In this document: positions 43,595 through 54,437 of the stretch, piece by piece
How the letters are laid out: every line of letters begins with the position of its first letter
How positions within the stretch are numbered: the first letter of the stretch is position 1
Source of the DNA: Austropuccinia psidii
Lineage: Eukaryota; Basidiomycota; Pucciniomycetes; Pucciniales; Sphaerophragmiaceae
Assembly: GCA_023105745.1 (NCBI GenBank)
Contig: JALGQZ010000004.1
Span: forward strand, 37,772,437 to 37,836,436
Direction of reading: 5' to 3'
Length of the DNA: 64,000 bases
Made by a program: the position numbers and the translations under genes
The notes under the pieces: model-generated
The model's input: only the letters and a program-made list of their open reading frames with translations
Databases searched by the model: none
Told to the model about the DNA's origin: nothing

Positions 43595-46500
43595 TTTCAG
43601 CCTGTGACCCAAAACCAGAGCACAAGCATGACAGCCAACATCCCATAAAACCAATGGTACAGTAAAAACCACCAAAGAATAGAGCTTTTCCAAACGAGCT
43701 CAAAATTTATCAAAAGAAAGAAGAAACTCACTTCTTTCCAAATATAAAAGTCCCATAATCATGGAGAAGAGAATAATAAATTTATTAAAGCTAAAAGAGA
43801 TTACTGAGTAAAAACCTTACTTTTTACCCCTCATGTAAAGTTGAGGGAAGGGAACAAAACCCCATCAAATGGGTGTTCAAACTAAAGCTCTCAGTCTGGA
43901 ATCTCTGATGGTACTAGCCAAACTCAGCTATCATCAAAACTAGAGAGGATATGGCCAAATTGGATGCTAATAAGGGTGAATCAAATATTCACCTCTTATC
44001 TAACTTCTACCATACCGGTGTGAGATACCTAAAAGTGGGGTAAGTTTGAAAAGAATAAAATCAGGAATATCTGATGGTGCCATTATTTTCCCATAAATCA
44101 TCTATAACAAAATTCATGGAGCAAGCAATTTTCATACAGGATTTGAGAAAAATCCTTATTTGGATAATGGGAATTAAACCTGGTATACCTTTCCATATCC
44201 ACTTGTGCCCATATTGAATGGGGTACCATTGTGTAAGCCTCATCCAGGGCTATGCAGTGAACCAAAATTGTGCTCAATAGCTTGAAAACTGACAAATCTA
44301 TGGCAGGAGCAAGTTTAAGATCCCACAGTTGGTCAAATACACTTTTAATGTGGGATACCTTCCCATATTCTATAATATGAGGTACCAATTAGACAATAGC
44401 CTATGTTTGTCCTTTGATATCTCATAGCTTTTTCAATACTGGGATCTCACACTGGTTCTGTATGGAATTCTGCAAAGAATACATGTAAGGATAGGCCTGT
44501 GTTCTCCACAGATGAATCTTTTCAACCTTTATTGGTAAAAGCTGCCTACATGTGGTTTTGAAACAACATCTGAACCCAATAAAGGATATACAGGCTCTGT
44601 GAACACCACAACCCAGTTCTTGGAAGTGAAAAATTCTCATTTTCTCCCCATTGAATTGTCTGGAGGACCTTTTCACACATTTTCAGGAAAAAAAGGGACT
44701 TTTCCCTTCCCAAAAGAGAAATCCCCATCCTTGTGAGCCTTAGAGGTATTTTCATATGCCCAAAAGACAACAAATAACAAAATGAGATGCAAATATAAAT
44801 AAAACGCATTTATTGATATCATCAAAATAAAAATTAAAATATAAATACAAATTTATATACAAAAATAAAAATTCAATTATAATTTAAAATAAAAATTTCA
44901 TTAAATTTGAGAATTATGAAAATACATCTTTACTTGAAAAAATTAAGTAAAAATGAATTTTTAATGAAATTAATAAAATTAAAATATTTTTGGTAAAAAC
45001 TTACATAAAAGATATGATAACCTTTTATCTAATAAATAAACATAAGAAAGTTACTACACCTTTGGATTCTTCATTAAAAATAAGATGGGGTCACCTCTGA
45101 GTAAAATTTCTGTAGCTCAACCCTAAATAAACTTAAATTAATTTTTTAGTATTTTCTGTACAAAAGTTGAAAATCCTCAAAAAATTAATTTAATTAAAAA
45201 CACATGTGGTGTTAACCATCAATTTTTGTGTTAAAATTGAGGTGTTGTGTGTAGTTCAGAAGCTATGAGGAATTGAAGTAGTTTCAATCAAAATGTTAAA
45301 ATGTGTGCGTTCATTACTTAAGTGAACTGTAATTTACATATGAGGTATCAATTATTACAGTTGTGTACTGTAAGAACTTAAATGAATTGTATGTGTAAAT
45401 TACAAGTGTATTACATGATTAGGAATTAAATAAAAAACAAATTGGAAAGATTAATTCTGGGGGGAAAAGGTACTCTAGCTCCAAGGGGGAGCCAGATCCC
45501 CAAAATCCTTGCTGACAGGCGTGGGATGTCAAAATCCATGCGAAGGTTCATCACTTTTGGCCTATAATTGAGTCATTGGGTCTGTGTCTGAATTGATGAT
45601 TAGGCTTTGATATAAACCAAGGTAGTTATAACTTTCAAAGTTGCCAAGAGGGTAAAACTACCCTTAAGCTTAAAGGTGATGAGGTTTGAATACCAACCAG
45701 GGGAGTTTTAACTGTTTCCAAGAGGGTAAAACTACCCTTAAGTGAAAAAACCCTTAGCAAAAATAGTTTTAACTGGCTTCTACATCTCTTACACACATTC
45801 TGACGTGTTTTGGAGGCTCTAGACCAGGTATTACTATAGTAATGGCTGATTTCAGGGTCTAATATGGCTAAAAATAGCCAAACATGGCCAAAATCAGCTC
45901 TTTTTGGTCTAAACCAGCGTTAAATGATGCCATAATTTGCTTTTCTGCTGTCAGAGGTTTTCCACTACTGGAAAGAGTAAGTTTTACTTTTGTAGTAACA
46001 AAATTGATGGCTATAAAAGAATGCCTTCTTTGCCCCACTTTTCTCTTCATGTTAGAATCTTTTCCTTTTATAATTAGTTTAAACACTGTAAAAACAATCA
46101 ATAAAAGATTAAAACCACCCTTTTTATATCATTTCAAATCTTTCTAACCATGTGAAAAAATCATTATAATCATTGTTTGTAACTCTTATAATCTTTTTTA
46201 CCCCTTGAACCACCCCATAAGTGAATTGAAGCATCTTTCATCGCTGTTAGCTTTGTCACTTTCTTTCCAAATTGACTCTGGTCACTTTTTGGAGTGTTTT
46301 CTCATTAAATATCTATTAAAAGAATTTGTTCTTTAATTAATTTCTTGCAGTTCTTTTCTAAATTAATACCAATCAAAATTTCTCTTGAAATAATTTCTTT
46401 TGTAGCCTTCAATATCTCTTGTAAAGTATTTTTGGATAAATTTTTATTGTTGGTAAGACAATAAATATTTATAATATTATTGTTTTATACTTATAAAGTT

Positions 46501-46636
46501 AAAAAAAATTAAAATTAGCATGTTTTCTATTAAAAATACTATCACGTACCATTTTTTAATCATCTTTTACCTTATACAAATTTTGAGCACAGGAAAAGTA
46601 CTGGATTTTTAATCAAATTTTCATATCCAAACCTTA
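43595..46636 (+). repeat. Long 5' LTR of element D (family C-related)
   Basis: It starts TTTCAGCCTGTGAC, which corresponds to the reverse complement of the family C LTR end (TGTCAGCCTGTGAC). The match to 50,100-51,312 can be followed to about 44,780, for example AGAGCACAAGCATGACAGCC and the CATTTGATGGGGTT block. The segment 44,800-46,600 is AT-rich and has no partner in the shorter family C LTR. The right end, CAAACCTTACA at 46,636, is placed because a TTTGGGGGCC primer-site-like motif follows at once. Total length is about 3.0 kb against 1.4 kb for family C, so either LTR length varies or D carries an unrecognised insertion. I could not find a clear left target duplication. Confidence 0.5.
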
Positions 46637-46837
46637 CATTTGGGGGCCCAGCTGTGATATTTTACCTGTGACATTAACTTTTACTCATTTCAAATCTTTT
46701 TTCTTATATTGAAAAATTTAAAAACATATAACAAATGCTTATAATTCAAAAAATCCATACAAAATATTTTTTTTCACATGATAAGTGAGGCTTTATTTTT
46801 AATTTCTCTTTTGAAAAATCTTGTTTTACGTAATTAA
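46637..46837 (+). other. Element D leader with primer-site-like motif
   Basis: TTTGGGGGCCCAGCTGTGAT directly follows the LTR end. The first ten bases are shared with the family B leaders on their coding strand, which suggests the same tRNA primer. Confidence 0.5.
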
Positions 46838-48824
46838 TTGGCTTTTTCATTGATTTTAGTGTCTAAAAACGTGGTAAGACAAGAAAATATTGAAACAGCC
46901 TCAACAGTAACACGCATTATACCTGCAAGTACTGTGAATTCGGACCATAATAGTACAATTATTATGACTCAGAATAGTCAACCAGAACCAATTTCTTCTG
47001 AATTAATCAACTCGGATGTAAGTAATACCCTTCAGAATGCACAGGATTTGGTAAAGAGTAGATTTTTTGATGGAAAATTACCATTTTACGCATTTTAATC
47101 CCAAAATATGCCTCCAAGAAGATCAGGAGCCAGCTATAACCTCTCAAGCAGCTCCCAAAAAAGGTTGTAGACTTGATTATGGCATAATCCAATCTGTTAC
47201 AGAGGGACAAGGGTCATTTGATGACCTCCAAAATAGTAAATTATGTCATTATGAAGCTGATAATACTTTTTTACCTTCAAACCAAGCTGACACTGCCACA
47301 TGCAGCCTCAGTGGACATATAAAAATCCATCCAGAAGGCTTACAACAATGCATTTCAGCACAAAGAGTACCTGATATTTGCATATCTACGGAATAACTGT
47401 ATGGATTCTTAACTTAATGTGAGAAAATTCCTGGGCCATCCCAACACTTGCAAGTTAATCAATGGATGGAATCAATTGATGGAAAATAAGAACATGATGC
47501 TTTTAACAGCAGCATGGAGGGAAAAGATCCCACCACCACCCAAGCAATTGGCAAAAACAGCCCAAGTAGCCAGAAGCAGCCATTCCAATGTGAAAAATCA
47601 GCCACAAGCTCAGAACATGGGAAAAGGCAAGGCACCAGCCACAAAGCCTTACAGCCAGGGTTACAGAATCCCAAAGATTCAGGAGGATTCCATGGAAAAT
47701 GTATGTCAGATGGCCAGAAAAATGATGGAATTACAGAAAAAGGAGGAAGCCAGATTAAAATATCCAAAATGATTTCTGAAATTTTTGATTCTATCCCAGA
47801 GTTTTATGAAGCTATAAATGACGTAAAACGTCATGTTTCTGATAAAAATTCATCCATTTGTAACAATCTTAAGATAAACAATGCAAGTCTGAGCCAAATA
47901 AATGAAACACTTATGTGATTTGAGAAAGTTTTGTGAACAATTAAAACTTCTAATAATTAAAATTCTTTTGACAATAAGATAAATGAACAATCTGCCATTA
48001 TCAAAAAATTAACAGACAAATATTCTAAATTCAATATTGATGACATAGTTGAAACAAGAATTAAGCAAGCCATAAATATTATCAAGACAGATAACAACAA
48101 AGTGCTTGATGACATTTCAAATTCATTTACTGAAGTAAAGACATATACAATTTCCTTGAAAAAGTGCTTTGATGCTCCACAAGAAGAAGTATCAAAATTT
48201 ACAATGAAATTTAATCAAGTCACTGCTGATAATACAATACATACAGAGTTATGGCAAGAACTGAAACATAAAGAAGACATTTATAGAATTGAAGTAATAA
48301 ATTTAATACATGCCTTCCAACATGAATTCAGAAACTCCCAAAGGTGTAGCAACAGTCAAATGAATGATATTGAACAGATACTGAACACCTTACCAAGAAT
48401 ATCTACAGCTCTGAATCAAAATGAGGGTAGAGGAATTCCCAATCCACAAGTATTGGATGCTGAAAATTCACAGTTAAAAAATGAATTTTCCACTTCTTTT
48501 CATAACTTGGAACCATCAATGGGCCAAGCACTTTGATAAGAAGTACCAAAAATTAAATAATGGGCTCACTTCAGTGGTGAAGAAGAATATGACCATAGGG
48601 AATTAATCAGAGGTATTGACATGATTACAGAAGATTTTGAATTACCAGACACATTGGTAACAGAACAATTTAACACCTTGTTTACCAGATCAGCCTACAG
48701 ACGTTATATCAAATTAAGACAAGCACATGGACACCAAAGCTGGTCTTGGTGGAAAATGAAAAGTATCAACAAATAGGCCAATGATACTTGGAGCTTCAAA
48801 GTGGAAACAACCCTTGAATATTCC
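46838..48824 (+). pseudogene. gag: Element D gag (decayed, cut by a family B LTR)
   Basis: A chain of plus-strand frames matches family B gag in order. There is an N-terminal piece (46,838-47,098), then a Gln-rich and basic segment ending GYRIPKIQEDSM (47,419-47,772), equivalent to GYRIPKLEPSAV in element 3. A helical segment follows (48,102-48,536), then a capsid-like piece (48,541-48,824: LIRGIDMITEDFELP, HGHQSWSWWK) equivalent to FIRTIDMLQEDFNIP and WSWWK. Stops and frameshifts separate the pieces (for example at 47,094, 48,534, 48,774). At 48,825 the gene is broken by a family B LTR; its remainder is not seen in the window. Confidence 0.75.
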
Positions 48825-49916
48825 TGTAAGATGTGTCTATGAAACTGTTGATAATATTACTATTAATCAACAGTACTATGACTGTTCTCATGAAATATAA
48901 TAATAAAATTATTATAATGAAAATTGAATAATTATTTAAATAATTATTTCTTTTACTTGTTATACACTACTAGTGATTATAACAGTAATCAGTAATTTCC
49001 TACTAGAACCAATTGCAAGAAGTATTTAATAATAAAACTTCTTTTGTTCAAATAATAAAATTATTTTAATATATAATTATCTTATTCAAGAATAATTATA
49101 AAGATAATTCTTGAAGAAAACAATTACTAGAGAAAAACTTCAAGAATTAAGATAAATCACTCACTAATACTCCAAAGAACCTATCAACGATAAAAGTAGA
49201 GAAATTTGACCGGTAAATGTGGATTTAAGGGATCAAAAATGGATATATAAATGTATTACAACAATATATAGTTGATTTGTATGATTTCAAGTCTTTCTGA
49301 TTGATTTTGAAAGAAGAAAATACTTATAAAAATCTTCAACTAATACTCACTTGTTGGTAATAAAGGTATAATAGAATAATATGATGCTCTGGAAAAAACA
49401 GCAAGAGGAGGCCTCTTTTAAGTCTGGGAACAGCTCAAAGGTGCATGCCATGGAGCAAACTGAAAAGCAAGTGAGTGAGAGAACAATAACCCTTTTTTGA
49501 TTATTGATTGCATCATCTTTTGTCATGTAAGATTATAATAATTACTTAATTGGTCCCTTTACATGACTAACAACCCATTTATGGTTGAGAATAAAAGGAG
49601 TAAAAACTGTAAATCTTCTTTTATACCAAAACAATCATTGATTTCTCAAAGATATCAATGCTATTGTAAATTTAATTACAGAGTATATTTTCTGTGAATT
49701 TTTAAACATTCAATATTTCACATGTGATCATCAAAATGGACTGTAAGGAAAACTTTTAATTTTACTTATGAAAGTATAATTCTTTTTGGCTTTTATATTA
49801 ATTATAACGTTCTTAATTGGTCCTGAGAGTTTCAGAAAGATTCATTAAGAATTGTATTGTGAATGAATTTTTGGAGTTTTTACCTCATTTCTACATATAA
49901 TTGCAAATAGTAGTAT
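48825..49916 (-). repeat. Family B LTR inserted in D gag, cut by the family C element
   Basis: It starts TGTAAGATGTGTCTATGAAAC and follows the family B LTR for about 1.09 kb to CAAATAGTAGTAT, where the family C LTR begins. The remaining 0.8 kb should lie beyond the far end of the family C element, outside the window. Whether it is solo or part of a full element cannot be decided. Confidence 0.85.
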
Positions 49917-51312
49917 TGTCAGGTTGAGTCTATGATGAAGCAGTAATTAGGCTATTTACAACTTGAACTATGACTGTGACACGTGATAAAAGATATAAGA
50001 TTAGATTTTTTATGAAGAAATAAGGGTTTATAATAAAATTAAAGGGCTTTACTATTATAGAAGAGTGGCGGTGTGCACTGTTTAAAGCCCTGGGTGCAGC
50101 TTTACATGTTGGATACCTGATTATTTTCCATCAGTATAAATGTTTTTGACAGTTGTACTACGTAGGATTTTAAGAGCAGGATGTGGAAAGCTTTTCTGGC
50201 TGTGAAAAGCCCTCCTTTTATCCTGAAATGGTGGGGAAAGGGTACTAGACCTTTCCATGTAAAGGAAGTGCGAATTGTACACTCTCTGAGACAGGCTTGT
50301 GGTTCGCAAGGACCTGTATAGCCTGTATTGGGCTCACATGTGGTTTTGAAACCACATCTGGGCAGTTTTCACCAATACAGGGTGAAATCTTTCATCTGGG
50401 GACCACATAGCCCTCTTCTGACATGTATGACACGTAGAATGTTGTACAGAAACGGTATGGGACCCCAGTATTGACTGACCTATGAGGTATTGAAGTATAA
50501 ACATGCTTCCTTGTGTGTTTCACCCCTAATAATCCAGTTACGGGATATTATCCCATGGTAAGACTGTATTGGACAAAATGTGGGATTTTGACCTTAAAAC
50601 AGCCATAACTTTGGCAGTTTTTGAGATATCAACCTCAAAATTGGTTCAGTGTGTAGCCCTGTATTTGTTCTTAACAATGGTCCCTTATTTCATATGTTTA
50701 TCATCGAATATGACAAAAATATCTCATGTACAAGATTTTTTGTGCATATGTGTGTTTTAGGCAAAAGCTGTATTGGGCTTGTTTGCCCCATAACTTTTGT
50801 TCTAGTTAAGATATGAGGAAATGAATGCCACATCAGGTAGCCCTGATTGTGTTCTTTCCGAAAAGACCCCACTTTAGGTATCTCACAATAAAACTGCAGA
50901 AGTTAGATGAGAGGTGAATGTTTTTTTCACCCTTATTTTGCATGAACTTGATCATAACTTCTATAATACTGGTGCTTGCTCACTTTGGGTGGTACCATTG
51001 AATTTCCCTGACTTGGAGCTTCATTTTACATACCCATTTGATGGGGTTGAGCCTCTTACTCTGTATTTCAGATGAGAGGTTAAAATTAAGGTTTATGCTC
51101 AGCAATAACTTTGAGCATGGATAACTTTGTTATTCTTTGTCCTATGATGATGGGTCTTTTATATTTGTCAAGGGGTGAGTTTCCTCTATCTTTTGATACC
51201 TTTTGAGCTAATCTGGCTCGGCTACATGTTTTGGTGGTATCTTGGCTATACCATTGGTTTATGGTATTTTGGCTGTCATGCTTGTGCTCTGGTTTTGAGT
51301 CACAGGCTGACA
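49917..51312 (-). repeat. 3' LTR of the family C element
   Basis: It is 1396 bp long with matching ends TGTCAG...CTGACA. Just outside, 51,313-51,330 is the complement of a purine run (TTTTTTAGAGGGAGGG), the expected polypurine tract of a minus-strand element. It contains CCTGTATTGGG-like words (about 50,322 and 50,769) that also occur in family A LTRs. An inverted, diverged relative lies at 43,595-44,780. Confidence 0.88.
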
Positions 51313-51471
51313 TACCCTCCCTCTAAAAAAGGCTCATCATTGATTAGACTGTTCAGTCCTCCTAGAGGCTCTGAATATCCTTAAATGAAGGTTCCCATCT
51401 GGTATGGTATCTTCTGCCAACCATTTGTCTTTATCAACTGTTTGGTTCTTGAATCTGACTAAGTATTGTCT

Positions 51472-51900
51472 TTAATCCTTCCCATTAATTCTGAACTTCC
51501 TGGGCCTGAAGATTTTACTCACAGGTCCAGGGAAATCCTCCACTTCCACTATCTCTGGTGGTGTGGGGTTCTTCCTCCTGGAGGGGAATTTTCCTTCCTC
51601 TGTTTGGAAGTATAGCTTGACCAAGCTTACTGGAAAGACTGGGTGCCTTCTGGAAAATTCCTCTGTTAGTTTGACTTCCACTAAAATCTTCCCTATCAAT
51701 TTAATGATAGTGAAGGGCCCTACAAATGAGTCTCTCATTTTCTTGGGTCCTTTAAGATTATTAATGTTTAGTGTAGAGACTACCACCTGGTCCCCTTCCT
51801 TAAAGTCAGTTTCCATGTGTGTCTTGTCACACCTCTACTTATTATATTCTTTTGCCTCAGCTATGCATTTGGCAGCTGTGTTACAATCCCTCTTCCACAT
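51472..51900 (-). pseudogene. pol: Family C integrase C-terminus (cut by element 4)
   Basis: It encodes the end of pol: VSTLNINNLKGPKKMRDSFVGPF, a GPF/Y-type module that often contributes to integrase multimerisation or target choice, followed by HPVFPVSLVKLY and a basic tail. The frame upstream (CNTAAKCIAEAKEYNK) has a TAG at about 51,837. At 51,900 it is interrupted by element 4. It continues at 61,646, where [12 protein letters not shown] is the preceding sequence, with CACAT duplicated on both sides. The ORF terminus at 51,472 is open to TAA/TAG variation. Confidence 0.85.
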
Positions 51901-52350
51901 TGTAGCAACCACTCACCAGGGGTAAGGGTATTCATTCATACACCCACTCAAACACCTCAAATAAGCAGATCCACTATCTGCATCAGCATTCAGTTTCAGA
52001 AATCTTCCTTGATGAAACATGCATACTGCTTGGTACTTCAATACAGCCTGTCAACATCTGTACAGGTTGGATTCACCCAATACGGTTTCAATACACCAGT
52101 ATGAAACTGTATGATCACTCAAATCCACCAAACCTCTTTTACAGGTTCTGTACAGCTGTACAGGACCTTCATTGGCCAGACTCAATTCTTTTATTTCTTT
52201 TGTTTCTGCTTTCTTATATTCTTTATTTTGGTAATTCATCTCTTTGCACTCTTAAGTGTATTCCTTCTTACCATATCCTTGAGCCCTCCATAAGTGAGTC
52301 CCAGTTTACTGAGTTCCAGGCTCTCTTCACTTTGAAGAGCCCCTGTGACA
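51901..52350 (+). repeat. 5' LTR of element 4, internally deleted
   Basis: It is only 450 bp against 763 bp for its partner. The sequence passes from CCAGACTCAATTC directly to TTTTATTTCTTTTG, skipping the part with the ATATACCAGCCCC and TTTTCCCCAGTTAATTAA blocks. Both LTRs are copied from one template at insertion, so the loss must have followed insertion. Confidence 0.93.
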
Positions 52351-53086
52351 TTAAATTAATTAACTCATATTTGATTCTTTCTTTTCATTCATTCATCAAT
52401 CATGATCTTTCATGACTTATCATCCTTAATGATTATGATTTTCTCTCTCATCAATTTTCATCTCATTCATTTCCTTTATATGAAAATTGATTTTTTATTC
52501 TTTATTAATCATTGCTGACCATTTCATTCACTTCATTTTATTTTTAATCAAATCAAATTTATCTGTGTTCCCACTCAGGTCTTATTTAGGAATTATTGAT
52601 TGGTTTAATTGATTGCATTATTCATTGGGATTCATTGGGTTTATTGATTCAGCGATTCAGGATTTTTCATTTGGATTGGATTGATTGGCTTTGAATTCTC
52701 AAGATACTTTATTGATCCTCAAGAATTGATTTCGATTGTTGATTGATTTTGACTCATCATGATTATTGAATTGATTTTTGAAGATTTTGAATTGATTTAT
52801 TGCTTCCTCAAGACCTTGATTTCATATTGAAGACATTGATTTATTAACTGATTTATTATTGACTGAATATTGATTTATTGTTGATTTACTGATGATTACT
52901 GATATTGAGTTTGATTTACTATTGATGATTGATTTAATTGATTGACTTTTTATTGAAGTTGATTTCACCTCAAGAATTGAATTCATTCCTCAAGACTCAT
53001 CAAGATTTTTATTGTGATTGATTTGTCCAAGCTTTGATTTCTGTTCTCAATACAATCAAGTTTCTTTTATTCTACTTCTGTTAATA
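52351..53086 (+). other. Element 4 untranslated leader
   Basis: It begins TTAAATTAATTAACTC after the LTR, as in the other family A copies, and is rich in GATT/TTGATT. No gene is seen. Confidence 0.75.
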
Positions 53087-54423
53087 ATGCCAGTTCAGCA
53101 TAGTCCCCCAGCAAAGAATACTAGTGCCAAAAAATTACAGCTGTTCTCACTCCTACAGCAAGGCTCCTCTTGACCACCGCCATCAGTTCATCAACTGAGT
53201 GCAAACTTGGACAGGGGACCACCAATGGAAGGAGCAGCACCCTCAGAAGAGGTGGAATGAAATATAGAAGATCAAGATTCTTTTCTGGACTTTTGGGTGG
53301 CTACCCTGGCATGTCTGAAGGTGCAAGAGCAAGATCAGGGGAAGAGTCTGTGGAAGAGGAAGATTCTGGCGAAACTGAAGTGGCAGATGCCTTGGCAAAT
53401 GCTCCAGAGGTGCCTCAGGGTTCTAATCTGGCCCTTTCTAGTGAACCTCTTTTCTCTAAAACTGATTGAAGTCTCCTCAAGATGATGGAGCAGATGCTTC
53501 AATTCATGGGGCAGCTCAGTCAAGCAGTTTCTCCCAGGGACAGTTCCAAAGCCCATTCTTTCAAGACTCCATCCATGAAGGCACCTTATCCTGTTTATGG
53601 TACTCAAGATCATAAGTTGAGAGGATTTATCCAATCCTGTCAATTAATCTTCCATAATGATCCAGCAAATTCCTTCTATGACAGGAAGAAAGTTCTTTAC
53701 TCAACTTCTTTTCTCACTGGTAGAGCTGGAAAGTGGATTGAAGCCTATCTCTCAAATATTTCCAACAAATACCCTTCTTATCTCCTCAATAATTGGCCAT
53801 GATTTGAATCTCAATTATTCAATCTGTTTGGTGACCCTAATGAAGTCAGGAAAGCTGAACAAGAGTTGGACAATTGGAGGATGAAGGAAAGTGGTAATGT
53901 ATCTTTGGAAATTGCTGATTTCAGAAGCTTAAAGTCAAGAATTGGAGATTGGGGGGAAAGAGCTTATATCCATGTTTACAGAAGAGGATTGGCATCATGA
54001 TTATTGGATCAGTTGGCTTCTCACCCTGGAACCTTTGACACTCTTCAAGAACTTATGGATTTCACTTTATAATTAGACACAAGATATAATGAGAGGCAAA
54101 AAGAAAAGGGTGGCAATCAAGAGAAGAAGCCTCCTGTAACTGGATCCAATCAATCTAGGCCTCCTCAAAATTCACTTTCAAAGAGGCCTCATCAGAAGAA
54201 GAATAAGAAGGGCAAGAAATCTCAATCCTCAAAGGACAAGCCTCATGCTGCTCTCCTCAATAAGGACAATAAATTCATTGGTTTTGATAAGGAGAGGAGG
54301 GTTCAATAGGGGTTGTGTACTTATTGTGGTGGAAAGCACCCAATTGAAAAATGCTTCAAGAGACCTCAGAACAAGCCTGGGTCATCATCAAGAGGCTTCC
54401 CTAGCAAGCAGGGGAAAGCCTGA
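53087..54423 (+). pseudogene. gag: Element 4 gag (multiple stops)
   Basis: The family start ATG (MPVQHS-like) is kept at 53,087. A frameshift soon after moves the reading to the frame open at 53,170-53,469 (acidic tract). A TGA at 53,467 precedes the capsid core (53,482-53,802: FIQSCQLIFHNDP, FLTGRAGKWIE). Further stops are at 53,800 (TGA), 53,998 (TGA), about 54,070 (TAA) and about 54,307 (TAG). The zinc knuckle near 54,320-54,355 is intact as C-x2-C-x3-H-x4-C (CTYCGGKHPIEKC). The family stop TGA lies at 54,421-54,423. This copy shows what the family Gag start and knuckle look like, though it cannot make the protein. Confidence 0.85.
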
Positions 54424-54437
54424 GTGGGGATCATGAT

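Noticed and set aside
44061..44809. Overlapping minus-strand ORFs of 60-96 codons
   Set aside because: They lie in the D LTR, which matches the non-coding family C LTR at 50,100-51,080; frames are not shared.
50121..51384. ORFs inside the family C LTR
   Set aside because: Short frames on both strands in LTR sequence, none shared with the inverted copy at 43.6-44.8 kb.
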